This document shows, one piece after another, positions 46,042 to 56,593 of a stretch of 64,000 nt of DNA. Position 1 is the stretch's first letter; each line of letters opens with the position of its first letter. The notes beneath the pieces were generated by a model. The model was not told the DNA's origin. It made no database searches and saw only the letters and a program-made list of their open reading frames with translations. Both the position numbers and the translations under genes were made by a program. Origin of the DNA: Dasania sp. GY-MA-18 (GTDB taxonomy: Bacteria; Pseudomonadota; Gammaproteobacteria; Pseudomonadales; Dasaniaceae); assembly GCF_024734385.1 (NCBI RefSeq), contig NZ_JANHAP010000015.1, positions 1 through 64,000 on the forward strand, given 5' to 3'.

Positions 46042-49000
46042 CTAGCCCACCCAAACCCGCGCATTGCGGAATAGACGCATCCAAGCGCCATCTTCATCCC
46101 ACTCATCGGGCTGCCAAGAGTTTTGCACCGCGCGAAACACCCGCTCGGGGTGAGGCATCATAATGGTGACACGGCCATCGGCACTGGTCACCGCACTAAT
46201 ACCCTCAGGCGAGCCGTTGGGGTTAGCGGGGTAACGCTCGGTGACCTGCAGGTGGTTATCTATATAGCGCATACCTACATGACCAGTAGCCGCCAAGGCT
46301 TGCTGCTGCTTGGCACTGCCAAACTCAGCGCGGCCTTCACCGTGGGCAACCGCGACCGGCATATATGAGCCAGCCATGCCCTTGAGTAATATGGAGGGTG
46401 ATTCTTGAATTTCAACCAGCGATACGCGGGCTTCAAATTGCTCGGAGTTATTGCGTACAAAACGTGGCCAATGGTCGGCACCGGGGATTAAGCTCTTAAG
46501 GTTAGACATCATCTGACAGCCATTACACACCCCTAAGCTAAAGGTGTCTTCGCGGTGGAAGAAGGCTTCAAATTGATCGCGGGCGCGCTTGTTAAACAAG
46601 ATAGTCTTGGCCCAACCTTCACCAGCACCTAATACGTCACCGTAGGAGAAGCCACCACAGGCGGCTAGGCCTCTGAATTCGTCCAGTGTTACACGGCCCG
46701 ATAATATATCGCTCATGTGTACGTCTACAGCAGCAAAGCCGGCCTTATCAAAAGCCGCCGCCATTTCCATTTGGCCGTTAACGCCCTGCTCGCGCAGTAT
46801 CGCCACCTTGGGCTTGTTGCGCTTTTTCATAAACTTAGCGGCCACATTTTTATTGGGGTCGTAAGTTAGCTTGGTAGAGAGACCGGGATCATCTTCGGCG
46901 ATTAAATCAAACTCTTGCTGCGCGCACTCGGGGTTGTCACGCAGCGCCTGTAGACGGTAGCTGACCTCTGACCACATTTGCTGATAGTGGCTGCGGGGAT
47001 GGCTTAATAACACCGCCTCACCGCGCTTAATGGTGATTTGGTCATCGCTGCTGACCTCACCTATATGTTTAACCGCAGCGGCTATGCCTTGATCGGCAAA
47101 GGCCTTAATCACGCTCTTCAGGCTGCGGCGCTTAACTTGTAGTACCGCGCCTAACTCTTCGTTAAACAATACCGCCAGGTCTTGCTCGCCTAACTCGCTA
47201 ATATCTATATTTACACCGCAGTGACCGGCAAAGGCCATTTCACAGAGGGTTGCAAACAGGCCGCCATCAGAGCGATCGTGATAGGCGATAGCCCACTCTT
47301 TATCCAGCACTTTTTGCATGGCATTGAAAAAGCCTTTTAAGTGCTCTGGGTTATCCACATCTGCTGGGGTATCGCCAATTTGGTTATACACTTGCGCTAA
47401 ACAGCTGGCACCTAAGCGGTTTTTACCCATACCTAGGTCAATTAACAGTAGGTCGGTATTACCTTGGTCGGTGCGCAATTGTGGGGTAATCGATTTGCGC
47501 ACATCGGTAACAGGGCTGAAGGCCGAGATCACCAACGACATAGGTGCCGTGACTGACTTAGTGTGGTTGCCCGCATCCCAAGTGGTCTGCATAGACATAG
47601 AGTCTTTGCCCACAGGTATGGTCAAGCCTAAGGCTGGGCACAACTCCATGCCTACCGCTTTTACGGTGTCATAAAGTTTTTCGTCTTCGCCAGGGTGGCC
47701 TGCGGCACACATCCAGTTGGCCGATAATTTAATATCGGTGATATCGGCTATCGCACTACAGGCAATATTGGTAAGCGCCTCACCTACCGCCATGCGGCCA
47801 GAGGCAGGGGCATTGATTAATGCCATAGGGGTGCGCTCACCCATGGCCATGGTTTCACCGGCATAGCTATCGTAGGAAACGGTAGTCACCGCACTATCGG
47901 CTACCGGCACCTGCCAGGGGCCTACCATTTGATCGCGGGCGACCATGCCGGTAATGCTGCGGTCACCTATGGTGATCAGGAAGTTTTTGCTGGCCACGGT
48001 AGGCAGCTTGAGTATGCGCTCGGCAGCTTCCTCTAGCTCTACAAAACGAGTGTTAAACTTCACCCCTTTAACTTTAATACGCGACAGTTTGCGGTGCATT
48101 TTAGGGGGTTTGCCAAACAATACCGACATGGGCAAATCGACGGGGTTGTTTTCGAAGTGGGTATCGCCCACCCGCAGGTGATGCTCATCGGTGGCCTCGC
48201 CCACTACCGCATATGGGCAGCGCTCGCGCTCACAGATTTGCTCAAAAGTGGCTAAGTCTTCTGGCTTCACCGCCATTACATAGCGCTCTTGCGACTCATT
48301 ACACCAAATGGCTAAGGGCGACATGCCCGGCTCGTCGTTGGGCACCTTGCGCAATTCAAAGTTGCCACCACGGTTGCCGTCTTTTACTAGCTCGGGGAAA
48401 GCATTAGACAAACCACCGGCACCCACATCATGAATAAAGGCTATGGGGTTGTTTTCGCCCATGGCCCAGCAGCGGTCTATTACCTCTTGGCAGCGACGTT
48501 CCATTTCGGGGTTTTGGCGCTGTACTGAGGCAAAGTCTAAATCTTCGGTAGAGCTACCTGAAGCCATACTAGAAGCCGCGCCGCCACCTAAGCCTATTTG
48601 CATGGCGGGGCCACCTAAGGCAATCAGCTTACAGCCAGCATCGAATTCAGTTTTTATCACATGTTCGGCTTTAATATTGCCGTAACCACCGGCAATCATA
48701 ATGGGCTTGTGATAGCCGCGGCGCTCTATGCCGGCGGGGCCATTGACGGTTTCTTCATAAGTACGGAAGTAGCCACATAAGTTGGGGCGACCAAACTCAT
48801 TATTAAAGGCTGCGCCCCCTATGGGGCCTTCTATCATAATATCCAGCGCCGAAACTATGCGCTCGGGCTTGCCATAGTCCAGCTCCCAAGGCTGGTTAAA
48901 ATCAGGGATATACAGGTTAGACACGGTAAAACCGGTGAGGCCCACCTTGGGCTTAGAGCCCTTACCTACCGCGCCCTCGTCGCGTATTTCACCGCCAGAG

Positions 49001-49932
49001 CCAGTACCGGCACCTGAAAAAGGCGCTATCGCCGTGGGGTGGTTATGGGTTTCCACCTTCATTAACAGGTGTATATCTTCGTGGTGATAATTGTAGGTAT
49101 AGGTTTCAGGATCAGGGTAAAAACGCCCGGCCTTGCTGCCCACTACTACGGCGGCATTATCGGAATAGGCCGACAATACGTTCTCACCACCCAATTCATT
49201 GGTGTTTTTAATCATTTTAAACAGCGAGTGCGGCTGCTTCTTGTTATCTATGGTCCAACTGGCATTAAAAATTTTGTGGCGACAATGCTCTGAGTTGGCC
49301 TGGGCAAACATCATTAGCTCTACATCGCTGGGGTTGCGCTCTAAGCCTTTAAAACTTTCAACCAGGTAATCTATCTCATCATCAGCCAAAGCCAAGCCCA
49401 ATTCTTGGTTGGCTTTAAGCAGCGCTTTGCGGCCACCTTTAAGCACATTAACCGTGGTCATAGGGCTGGGTTGCTCGTGCTCAAATAGCGCCTCAGCCTG
49501 TTCCAGCTTGGTATAAACCGCCTCTACCATGCGGTCGTGAATCAGTGACTTTAATAACTCGGCCTGTTCGGGTTTGAGGCTTTTTTTGCCCATCACCGTA
49601 AAGGCAATACCGCGCTCTATACGCTTCACGGCCTTAAGGCCACTGTTGTGCGCTATATCAGTAGCCTTACTAGACCAAGGAGAAATGGTGCCTGGGCGCG
49701 GCAACACTAAAAACAGCAAGCCTTCAGCCTCTTGTGCTTTAGCCTTGGGGCCATAGCTGAGTAGCTTTTCTAAAACCTTTTGTTTGGTTTTGGGTAATTC
49801 ACCGTCTACGTCTGTAAAATGAACAAACTCTGCGTAAATACCTTCTAGGCCGGGAATAGACTTGGTTAGTTGAGCAACAAGCTTTTGGATACGAAACTCT
49901 GATAGTGCTGGGGCGCCACGATTTATCAGCAT
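46042..49932 (-). CDS. purL: Phosphoribosylformylglycinamidine synthase (PurL, large form)
   Basis: A 1296-residue single-chain FGAM synthase of purine synthesis. Order: N-terminal PurS-like domain (1-150), linker, two AIRS-like halves with [14 protein letters not shown]-type motif ([20 protein letters not shown]) and ATP site, then a C-terminal class I glutaminase with [16 protein letters not shown] and the nucleophile in [15 protein letters not shown]. The His and Glu of the triad lie in [11 protein letters not shown]. Length is typical of gammaproteobacteria. It is divergent from mltF. Confidence 0.97.
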   Translation of the reverse strand: MLINRGAPALSEFRIQKLVAQLTKSIPGLEGIYAEFVHFTDVDGELPKTKQKVLEKLLSYGPKAKAQEAEGLLFLVLPRPGTISPWSSKATDIAHNSGLKAVKRIERGIAFTVMGKKSLKPEQAELLKSLIHDRMVEAVYTKLEQAEALFEHEQPSPMTTVNVLKGGRKALLKANQELGLALADDEIDYLVESFKGLERNPSDVELMMFAQANSEHCRHKIFNASWTIDNKKQPHSLFKMIKNTNELGGENVLSAYSDNAAVVVGSKAGRFYPDPETYTYNYHHEDIHLLMKVETHNHPTAIAPFSGAGTGSGGEIRDEGAVGKGSKPKVGLTGFTVSNLYIPDFNQPWELDYGKPERIVSALDIMIEGPIGGAAFNNEFGRPNLCGYFRTYEETVNGPAGIERRGYHKPIMIAGGYGNIKAEHVIKTEFDAGCKLIALGGPAMQIGLGGGAASSMASGSSTEDLDFASVQRQNPEMERRCQEVIDRCWAMGENNPIAFIHDVGAGGLSNAFPELVKDGNRGGNFELRKVPNDEPGMSPLAIWCNESQERYVMAVKPEDLATFEQICERERCPYAVVGEATDEHHLRVGDTHFENNPVDLPMSVLFGKPPKMHRKLSRIKVKGVKFNTRFVELEEAAERILKLPTVASKNFLITIGDRSITGMVARDQMVGPWQVPVADSAVTTVSYDSYAGETMAMGERTPMALINAPASGRMAVGEALTNIACSAIADITDIKLSANWMCAAGHPGEDEKLYDTVKAVGMELCPALGLTIPVGKDSMSMQTTWDAGNHTKSVTAPMSLVISAFSPVTDVRKSITPQLRTDQGNTDLLLIDLGMGKNRLGASCLAQVYNQIGDTPADVDNPEHLKGFFNAMQKVLDKEWAIAYHDRSDGGLFATLCEMAFAGHCGVNIDISELGEQDLAVLFNEELGAVLQVKRRSLKSVIKAFADQGIAAAVKHIGEVSSDDQITIKRGEAVLLSHPRSHYQQMWSEVSYRLQALRDNPECAQQEFDLIAEDDPGLSTKLTYDPNKNVAAKFMKKRNKPKVAILREQGVNGQMEMAAAFDKAGFAAVDVHMSDILSGRVTLDEFRGLAACGGFSYGDVLGAGEGWAKTILFNKRARDQFEAFFHREDTFSLGVCNGCQMMSNLKSLIPGADHWPRFVRNNSEQFEARVSLVEIQESPSILLKGMAGSYMPVAVAHGEGRAEFGSAKQQQALAATGHVGMRYIDNHLQVTERYPANPNGSPEGISAVTSADGRVTIMMPHPERVFRAVQNSWQPDEWDEDGAWMRLFRNARVWVG

Positions 49933-50135
49933 ACTGAATTCATTCCTTCCTAAGGGGAGTATTAAAAAGCCCCCATTCTACTTGAATTCTTACAAAAGAG
50001 TTATGTTTCTGTAGGGCTAGAGGGCGCTAAAATCCGTCATTTATTAAAATAGCTATGCCGGCCCTAAAGCGCTGGCTATTTTTTCGCCAATGATAAGCAA
50101 ATACAAGCCCAGTCCAGGCTGCTAAAATAAGCGCT

Positions 50136-51581
50136 ATGCATTACTACCCAGTAACACTGACCCCACGACTACGCCAGCTGCTAAGCAGCCTGTGGCTAAT
50201 GATGTTGTTAAGCGCCTGCGATTTCAGCAAGCTGGAGCCTGACAACAAAACCCATCTCAAAGTAGTCACTCGCAACGGCCTCACCACCTACTACCAAGAT
50301 AAAAACGGCCCCACCGGCTTTGAGTATGAGCTAGTTAAACGCTACGCCGAATTTCAAAACCTAGAGTTGGAATTTGTCTCGGTGCACAGCCTGGATGATA
50401 TTTTTACCGCGCTGCGGGAAAATCGCGCCGACTTAGCCGCCGCCGGATTAACCATCACCCCCCAACGGCAACAGCAGTGGCTATTTTCGCCCTCGTATTT
50501 AGATGTGCAGCAGTGGGTAATCTACAACCGCAAGACTCACCGCAAACCCAAGGCGCTAAGCGACCTTATAGGCAACCGTATGGTCATCATGACCAGTAGC
50601 AGCCATGGCGAAATTCTGCAGCAACTACAACTGCAGCACCCAGAATTAAGCTGGCACGAAGCACCTGATGCAGAAACCATAGATCTGCTAGACATGGTGG
50701 CCAACGGCGAAAGTGACTACACCGTTATCGACTCCAACGACTTTATCGCCAATCGCGGCTTTTACCCCAGCCTGCGTCCTGCCTTTGAAATTGGCGACCC
50801 TGGGCAGCTGGCTTGGGCATTACCTAAAAACGCCCACAGCGAACAGCAACTGCTCTCACTAGCAGCCTTTTTTAAAGAAATTACTGAAGACGGTACCTTA
50901 CAACAATTACAAGAGCGTTTTTACAGCCACGCCGAAGAACAAGAACAAGTCAGCACCAATACCTTTGCCAAAGCGGTGGATAATAAACTGCCCCAGTACC
51001 GCGAACTAATAGAAAAAACCGCCCAGCAATACAATATAGATTGGCGCCTACTGGCCTCGATTAGCTATCAAGAATCTCACTGGAACCCTAGAGCGCGCTC
51101 ACCCACTGGGGTGCGCGGCATGATGATGCTTACCCAAAGCACCGCCAAAGAAATGAACATAATTAACCGCCTGGACTTAGAGCAAAGCCTGCAGGGCGGC
51201 GCCGCTTATTTCAAAAAAATAAAACGCAAATTACCCAGTGCCGTCAAAGAACCCGACCGCACCTGGTTTGCCCTGGCTGCATACAATCTGGGGCTGGGCC
51301 ACATAAAAGACGTGAGAAAAATTACCAAACAACAGGGAGGCGACCCCAATAAATGGGCCGACATTAAAACCCGCCTGCCATTACTACAAAAACGTAACTG
51401 GTATAGAAACACCAAATACGGCTACGCCCGCGGCCAGGAAGCCTTAACCTATGTGCAAAATATACGGCATTATTATAATTATTTGCAGTGGTCGGAACTC
51501 AGCCAAAATCGCACCCCACCACCCAAACAAATGGATCAATATTTACCAGAGAGTTTATTAGGGAGTTTTGATGCGTTATGA
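50136..51581 (+). CDS. mltF: Membrane-bound lytic murein transglycosylase F
   Basis: A 481-residue lipoprotein with lipobox LSAC (Cys28). Residues about 40-270 are a type 3 solute-binding domain (NGLTTYYQDKNGPTGFEYEL, ADLAAAGLTITPQRQQQW). From about 290 a lytic transglycosylase domain has the catalytic Glu in SISYQESHWNPRARSPTGV and LAAYNLGLGHIKDV. It cleaves peptidoglycan at the inner face of the outer membrane. Divergent from purL, as in many gammaproteobacteria. Confidence 0.95.
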   Translation: MHYYPVTLTPRLRQLLSSLWLMMLLSACDFSKLEPDNKTHLKVVTRNGLTTYYQDKNGPTGFEYELVKRYAEFQNLELEFVSVHSLDDIFTALRENRADLAAAGLTITPQRQQQWLFSPSYLDVQQWVIYNRKTHRKPKALSDLIGNRMVIMTSSSHGEILQQLQLQHPELSWHEAPDAETIDLLDMVANGESDYTVIDSNDFIANRGFYPSLRPAFEIGDPGQLAWALPKNAHSEQQLLSLAAFFKEITEDGTLQQLQERFYSHAEEQEQVSTNTFAKAVDNKLPQYRELIEKTAQQYNIDWRLLASISYQESHWNPRARSPTGVRGMMMLTQSTAKEMNIINRLDLEQSLQGGAAYFKKIKRKLPSAVKEPDRTWFALAAYNLGLGHIKDVRKITKQQGGDPNKWADIKTRLPLLQKRNWYRNTKYGYARGQEALTYVQNIRHYYNYLQWSELSQNRTPPPKQMDQYLPESLLGSFDAL

Positions 51582-51590
51582 AAAAGTCTC

Positions 51591-51636
51591 TAGCTCCTAG
51601 TCTATAGTTTCATAGCCTATAGCTCCTAGCTTATAG
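51591..51636 (+). repeat. Short imperfect direct repeat after mltF
   Basis: TAGCTCCTAGTCTATAG (51591-51607) and TAGCTCCTAGCTTATAG (51620-51636) differ only at two positions. The stretch is rich in CTAG/TATAG and has no terminator form. It fills the gap between convergent mltF and tadA. Confidence 0.5.
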
Positions 51637-51691
51637 TCGCTAGGGCTAGTCGTCACTCTGGTGTAAGCCGGAGCCCTGCTTTTACTAGCAG

Positions 51692-52165
51692 CTACCCTCT
51701 AGCGACTCCCTTCTTCTCTTCCCGCCGTTTTTTAAAAAACGTACTGAGCATAGCGCTACACTCTGCGGCTAACACCCCGCCCTGATAGGCCACTTTATGA
51801 TTTAAGTGCTCGCCCTCAAACACACAGGGATTACTTTCCACCACCCCCGCTTTAGGTTCGGTGGCCCCATAAACCACGCGCGTCACCCGCGCATGCACTA
51901 AGGCTCCCGCACACATAGTGCAAGGTTCCAAAGTAACATACAGGGTAGTTTCGGGCAGGCGGTAATTGCCTAATACTGTGGCCGCATCCCGCACAGCCAT
52001 CACCTCGGCATGGGCGGTAGGGTCGTTACTGCTAATCGGGCAGTTATAGCCTTGACCCAGCACTTTATCATCAGCCACCAAGATGGCTCCTACCGGCACT
52101 TCACCTTTGGCTGCCCCCTGCTCGGCTAAGAGCAGCGCTTTTGCCATCCAGTATTCGTCAGTCAA
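51692..52165 (-). CDS. tadA: tRNA-specific adenosine deaminase TadA
   Basis: A 157-residue enzyme that makes inosine at the wobble position of tRNA-Arg(ACG). It has the zinc ligands and catalytic Glu in DPTAHAEVMAVRDAA and PCTMCAGALVHARV, the family signature. TTG 52165 (TDEYWMAKAL, aligned to the E. coli start) follows GGGTGG by 6 bp and is preferred; GTG 52168 is the other option, and the frame opens at 52219. The C terminus ends in a lysine-rich FFKKRREEKKG. Confidence 0.93.
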   Translation of the reverse strand: MTDEYWMAKALLLAEQGAAKGEVPVGAILVADDKVLGQGYNCPISSNDPTAHAEVMAVRDAATVLGNYRLPETTLYVTLEPCTMCAGALVHARVTRVVYGATEPKAGVVESNPCVFEGEHLNHKVAYQGGVLAAECSAMLSTFFKKRREEKKGVARG

Positions 52166-52295
52166 CACCTGCCACCCACTCCCTATAAACACCCAGTACA
52201 AGAAGGCGGATAATAACAATCATAGCAGCATAAAAATAGATAAACGGCTTGATACAAGCCGCATTGAGCAGCGATAAAACCTTAGGAAATTGCCG

Positions 52296-52781
52296 CTAGG
52301 CGTGTAGCGGCAATAGAGACTGTTGTTGCAACATCAATTCAATCTGATCAGCCACCATGGGTTTGGCCACATAATAGCCCTGGATAAACTTGCAGCCTTC
52401 CCTGCGCAAAAAATCATACTGGCCAGCGGTTTCTACCCCCTCAGCCACCACAGCCACCTCCAGTTTAGCCGCCATGGCAATAATGGCTGAACATATAGCC
52501 ATACAGTCTTTATCTTGCGGAATACCTTTGACAAATTCGCGGTCAATTTTCAGAAAATCGACTTTGTAATTTTTAAGATGCACAAGACTAGAGTAGCCAG
52601 TACCAAAGTCATCAAGCGCAACCTTAATACCCTGCTCCCGCAAACCAGACAATGACAACAACGCTTTTTTGGCATCTTTTATAATAGCCGTCTCGGTAAT
52701 CTCCACCTCCAATGAGGCTGAACTTAATTGATGTGCATTTAACTCATGAACCACCATTGCAACCAAGTCATCCAAATAAAA
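52296..52781 (-). pseudogene. C-terminal part of EAL domain, separated from its gene by an amber codon
   Basis: This is the continuation, in the same frame, of the REC-GGDEF-EAL gene after TAG 52782-52784. About 161 codons remain open to the natural stop and keep EAL-family motifs: LEVEITETAI, VALDDFGTGYSSL, DFLKIDREFV and VAEGVET. It has no plausible RBS; the first possible start is TTG 52775. It is probably silent unless the amber codon is read through. In EAL proteins this point is normally SARQF, so CAG to TAG is the likely change. Confidence 0.8.
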
Positions 52782-54020
52782 CTACCTGGCCGAGGCATTG
52801 ATTGCAATACGAACTATGGGCAAACCACATGAAAGCCAGTGCTTGGCATCAGCACAAGCCTGACGTAAAACCCACTCACCCATGGGCAAAATAAAACCGG
52901 TTTTTTCTGCCAAGGGAATAAAATGGGCTGGGGAAACCAAACCTACCCCCTCACGATTCCAACGTATTAGGGCCTCAACACTGAGTATTTTACCCGTGGC
53001 CACCTCGATTTTTGGCTGATAATATAAAACAAATTCACCCCTGCCTAGCCCGGTGCGCATGGCATGATCCAACTCAAGCTGGTCCTCTAATCTTACCGCC
53101 ATACTTGCATTATAAAACTGCACACCTTGACCGCCTTCGTTTTTAACTTTGCCCAGCGCAATATCGGCGTTGCGCAATAAACTACTGGCGTTTTTGCCAT
53201 TACCTGGACACATAGCTACACCAAAGCTGTGGGTCATATATAACTTACAGCCTTGTATATCATAAGGCTTATCCAACACCTCAGCTAAGCCCTTAACGAA
53301 ATTGCTTACCTGCTCGACATTATTTACATCGGCTAGCAAAACAACAAATTCATCGGCAGCCAATCTTGCAATTAGATCCTCAGCGGTCAAACAGCGTTTA
53401 AGTCGGGCAGCGATTTCTTTCAGCAACAAGTTACCTGCTTTATAGCCTAAACTGTCATTAACCGATTTAAACCTATCAACGTCTAAATAAATCAATGCCA
53501 TAGCCTTATTAGCTTCGCCACTACGTAACAACTTCGACAAACTCTTAACAAAACTAAACCTATTAGGCAATGAAGTTAAATCGTCATGATTGGCTATATG
53601 ATTTAACTTTTCCTCCGCAGCCTTGTGTTGTAGCCTACTCTTAGCATCTGCCAGCTCTCTTTGCACTGCAGGAATTAAGCGCTTAAAATTCCCTTTCATA
53701 ATGTAGTCCTGCGCGCCTATCCTCATAGCCTCTGCGGCAAGCTCTTCACCTATAGTTCCAGAAACAAAAATAAAAGGCGTCTGCCTATCTACCCCCCTAA
53801 CAATTGCAAGAGCCTCTGTACCGATCATATCCGGCATGGAGTAATCACAAAAAACAATATCCCACTGATATTTCAACGCTTCCTTCAAACTCTCTTTAGT
53901 TTCAACAACCGTATATTTTGTAGAAAAATTCCCACGCGACAACTCATTAACTAACAACAAACAATCATCTTCAGAGTCTTCAATTAACAAGGCACGTATC
54001 TCGACCTTATCGTTGCTCAT
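52782..54020 (-). CDS. Response regulator with GGDEF and truncated EAL domains
   Basis: A 412-residue product as it stands. Receiver domain 7-125, with phospho-acceptor Asp59 in VFCDYSMPDMIG; a GGDEF-like domain about 145-300 whose signature reads AADEF, so diguanylate cyclase activity is doubtful; then the first 95 residues of an EAL domain (VEALIRWNREG, LPMGEWVLRQACADAKHW) ending at NASAR before TAG. ATG 54020 is chosen, 6 bp after GGGAG; the frame opens at 54044. It is the last gene of the receptor-YfiR-kinase operon. Without the rest of EAL the phosphodiesterase is presumably inactive. Confidence 0.85.
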   Translation of the reverse strand: MSNDKVEIRALLIEDSEDDCLLLVNELSRGNFSTKYTVVETKESLKEALKYQWDIVFCDYSMPDMIGTEALAIVRGVDRQTPFIFVSGTIGEELAAEAMRIGAQDYIMKGNFKRLIPAVQRELADAKSRLQHKAAEEKLNHIANHDDLTSLPNRFSFVKSLSKLLRSGEANKAMALIYLDVDRFKSVNDSLGYKAGNLLLKEIAARLKRCLTAEDLIARLAADEFVVLLADVNNVEQVSNFVKGLAEVLDKPYDIQGCKLYMTHSFGVAMCPGNGKNASSLLRNADIALGKVKNEGGQGVQFYNASMAVRLEDQLELDHAMRTGLGRGEFVLYYQPKIEVATGKILSVEALIRWNREGVGLVSPAHFIPLAEKTGFILPMGEWVLRQACADAKHWLSCGLPIVRIAINASAR

Positions 54021-54040
54021 AACATACTCCCTTATATAAC

Positions 54041-54478
54041 TCACACCGTATTCACTGGCTCATTTAGCAACAACCAATACATACCTAAATGACTAACAGC
54101 CTGCACAAATTCATTAAAATCCACTGGCTTTCTAACATAGCTATTGGCACCCAATTTATATCCACTCACCAAATCCTGTTCCTCTTTTGATGAAGTAACA
54201 ATCACTACTGGAAGATACTTAGTAGTGTCATTAGCTCGAATTTCTTGCAGCACTTCCAAGCCATCTTTTTTAGGCAGCTTGAGATCCAATAATATTACCG
54301 CTGGCAATACCGTTTTAACCCCCTGGTAACTGCCGGTTGCAAATAAATAGTCCAAGGCCTCAACGCCATCACTAGCCACAACAATCTCATTATTCAGCTT
54401 GCTTTTTCTAAACGCTCGCAAGGCTAACTGCTGATCGTCTGGATTATCTTCAACTAACAATATTGGATTGTTGTTCAT
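54041..54478 (-). CDS. Single-domain response regulator (Rcp1-like)
   Basis: A 145-residue receiver without an output domain. Acidic pair in ILLVEDNPDDQQL, phospho-acceptor Asp in VILLDLKLPKKDG near residue 65, and signalling residues in VIVTSSKEE and YVRKPVDFNEF. Such Rcp1-type receivers pair with phytochrome-like kinases. The upstream kinase has the matching HisKA form. ATG 54478, 8 bp after GGGAG, is used. It overlaps the kinase 3' end by 29 bp. Confidence 0.88.
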   Translation of the reverse strand: MNNNPILLVEDNPDDQQLALRAFRKSKLNNEIVVASDGVEALDYLFATGSYQGVKTVLPAVILLDLKLPKKDGLEVLQEIRANDTTKYLPVVIVTSSKEEQDLVSGYKLGANSYVRKPVDFNEFVQAVSHLGMYWLLLNEPVNTV

Positions 54479-56036
54479 TAAAATCACTCCCTAGATTATC
54501 AACCGGATTACTGGCACTGCTATCACCAGAGACAGTAAAATAAAAAACCGTCCCCTCGCCCACTTTCGACTCAGCCCATATATCGCCACCGTGGCGACTC
54601 ACTATCCTTTTAACAGTGGCCAAGCCCACACCAGTCCCGGGATAGTCATCAGAAGAGTGTAAGCGCTGGAAAGCACCGAAAAGCTTACCCGCATAAGCCA
54701 TATCAAAACCAGCACCATTATCCTGGACAAAAAATGCCGCTTTCCCCTCTTTTTGCCGCAACCCAAACTCTATGTGGGTCTTGTCTTTTTTACTGGAATA
54801 CTTCCACGCATTATGCAGTAAATTATGCAAGGCTATACGCATCATTTGCCTATCGCATGTTGCACTAAGATCGGAAGTTATCTGTATATCAGCGTCGCGT
54901 TCAGGATTATCTTCTTGCAACTCTGTAAATAACTCTTCTACCAGCTCACTTAAATTGACATTTTCGAATTTAAAGGAGGTCCGACTAACCCTGGATAAGT
55001 TCAGCATATCGTCTATCAAAATACCCATACGCTGCGCAGCCAAACGAATTCTATCTAAGTAATCGGCACCCATTTCATCAAAGCTGTCTTGATAGTCCTC
55101 TAATAATGCTTGGCTAAAACCGTCTATGGCTCTTAACGGCGTACGAAGATCGTGTGACACTGAATAACTAAATGACTCTAACTCTTTATTGATGGTCTCT
55201 AACTGCAGTGTTCTATCCTTAACTCTTTTTTCAAGCTCCACATTGAGACGCAAAACTTTAGACTCAGATTCACGCAAAGCCTTTTCAGCTAATTTTCGCT
55301 CTTTAACCTCTTGGCTCATTTTTCTATTGGCATCCAATAGTTTCTTGCTGCTTTTTTCTATTTCTGCCAGCATGGAATTAAACGCTTCAACTAATCCGCC
55401 AACCTCATCATCGCTCACCTTAGTTGCTCTCAAGGAGTAATCTCGCTCCTGCATAACCTTACGCGCCAAACCGGCAACCTTTAAAATAGGATTGGTAACC
55501 GTATCCTGTAACCAGAGTGAAAGCAGGAAAGCAATAAAAACAGCTAAAATAGCACCAATTAAGGTAAAACTAAGATTAAGTAAAAGCTTGTCAAATAACT
55601 TATAGTCCGCCTGCAAATAAATCGTACCCAGTATTTCATCATTTGCCACTATCCGCTTAAATACAAGGATGGCATCACCCTCGACTTTAATACCTTCAGA
55701 ATCAGGCAAAGCTGGCAAGCTATCTTTACTAATATCTGAGCGAGTATAATGGGCAAACAATCCTCCACGTTCATTATAAATTGCCACGGCTTGGATATAA
55801 TCCCGGTCATCTGAGTAAGATAAATATTCATTTGCAGAGTCACTATCATCAAACTGCAATGCGGGCGTATTCACTCTGGCAAGCATTGAGGCCTGAGCCA
55901 GCATTTCATTGCTGTAGTTTTCATGATAATGCGATAAATCTTTATACAATTTAACGCCTGAAGAAATAACTAAGGCAATGATAGTAGTAGCCATAATAGC
56001 CACCATAAGCTTAGTACGTATAGAGTGTATACTCAT
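54450..56036 (-). CDS. Sensor histidine kinase (CHASE8-like periplasmic domain, HAMP)
   Basis: A 528-residue kinase. Transmembrane helices at about 9-30 and 151-176 enclose a periplasmic CHASE8-like domain; HAMP about 178-230 and a coiled coil follow; HisKA has His295 in SYSVSHDLRTPLRA, the phytochrome-kinase-like form; HATPase has NLLHNAWKYSSK, DNGAGFDM and GTGVGLATV. It ends inside the receiver gene. Order in the operon (receptor, YfiR-like, kinase, receiver, REC-GGDEF-EAL) suggests it reads a periplasmic signal and sets c-di-GMP. Confidence 0.88.
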   Translation of the reverse strand: MSIHSIRTKLMVAIMATTIIALVISSGVKLYKDLSHYHENYSNEMLAQASMLARVNTPALQFDDSDSANEYLSYSDDRDYIQAVAIYNERGGLFAHYTRSDISKDSLPALPDSEGIKVEGDAILVFKRIVANDEILGTIYLQADYKLFDKLLLNLSFTLIGAILAVFIAFLLSLWLQDTVTNPILKVAGLARKVMQERDYSLRATKVSDDEVGGLVEAFNSMLAEIEKSSKKLLDANRKMSQEVKERKLAEKALRESESKVLRLNVELEKRVKDRTLQLETINKELESFSYSVSHDLRTPLRAIDGFSQALLEDYQDSFDEMGADYLDRIRLAAQRMGILIDDMLNLSRVSRTSFKFENVNLSELVEELFTELQEDNPERDADIQITSDLSATCDRQMMRIALHNLLHNAWKYSSKKDKTHIEFGLRQKEGKAAFFVQDNGAGFDMAYAGKLFGAFQRLHSSDDYPGTGVGLATVKRIVSRHGGDIWAESKVGEGTVFYFTVSGDSSASNPVDNLGSDFNEQQSNIVS

Positions 56037-56038
56037 AT

Positions 56039-56593
56039 TTAGTCACTCGTTGATACCTTGCGTGCCACAGACAATAGCTGAGCCCCTAGTTTTAGCCCTG
56101 ACTTTTCCGCATAGTGTTTTTCTATATCAAATCTCACACGATCATTTTCTATAACGAAATTAATCATCCCGACTCGCTTGCCATTAGTAATTTCAGTAAC
56201 TGTTAACACTGGTTTTTCTAGTAACAGGGTTAACACTTGATGAACCTGCATAAATTTTTCACCAGCAACATAAATGACGTGCATTCCCTCTAGTTCAGAC
56301 ACCGAAGAGAAACTATAAACTTCAACATTTCTACCGGCGACTATACGATCATAAACAACGTGCTGTAGTTCATGGGCCATAACATCATCGTTTATCACCG
56401 CAATTTTCAGCGGCGATTGAGCATCAGGGAAAACAGTTACTGGCCAACGTATATAATTGCAGAACTTATATAGAAAAGCTGCCTTAACACGAGCTTCAGT
56501 TGCCACCTCTTGCGACCAACTTAAACTACAGATAAAACAGAGCAGTAAAACCTTAGCGGATGTAACTGCTGTATATCTCTTCACTGCTGCCAC
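56039..56593 (-). CDS. YfiR-like periplasmic protein (DUF4154)
   Basis: A 184-residue protein with a signal peptide (1-28) and the DUF4154/YfiR fold: ARVKAAFLYKFCNYIRWP near residue 34 and a C-terminal VGMINFVIENDRVRFDIE. YfiR of Pseudomonas binds and represses the membrane cyclase YfiN through its periplasmic domain; relatives often sit beside sensor kinases with TonB receptors. Here it starts inside the receptor gene (13 bp overlap) and is followed 3 bp later by the kinase, whose periplasmic domain is its likely partner. Confidence 0.85.
   Translation of the reverse strand: MAAVKRYTAVTSAKVLLLCFICSLSWSQEVATEARVKAAFLYKFCNYIRWPVTVFPDAQSPLKIAVINDDVMAHELQHVVYDRIVAGRNVEVYSFSSVSELEGMHVIYVAGEKFMQVHQVLTLLLEKPVLTVTEITNGKRVGMINFVIENDRVRFDIEKHYAEKSGLKLGAQLLSVARKVSTSD

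Noticed and set aside
49933-50135. PurR box upstream of purL
   Set aside because: No ACGCAAACGTTTGCGT-like palindrome is visible in the purL-mltF gap.
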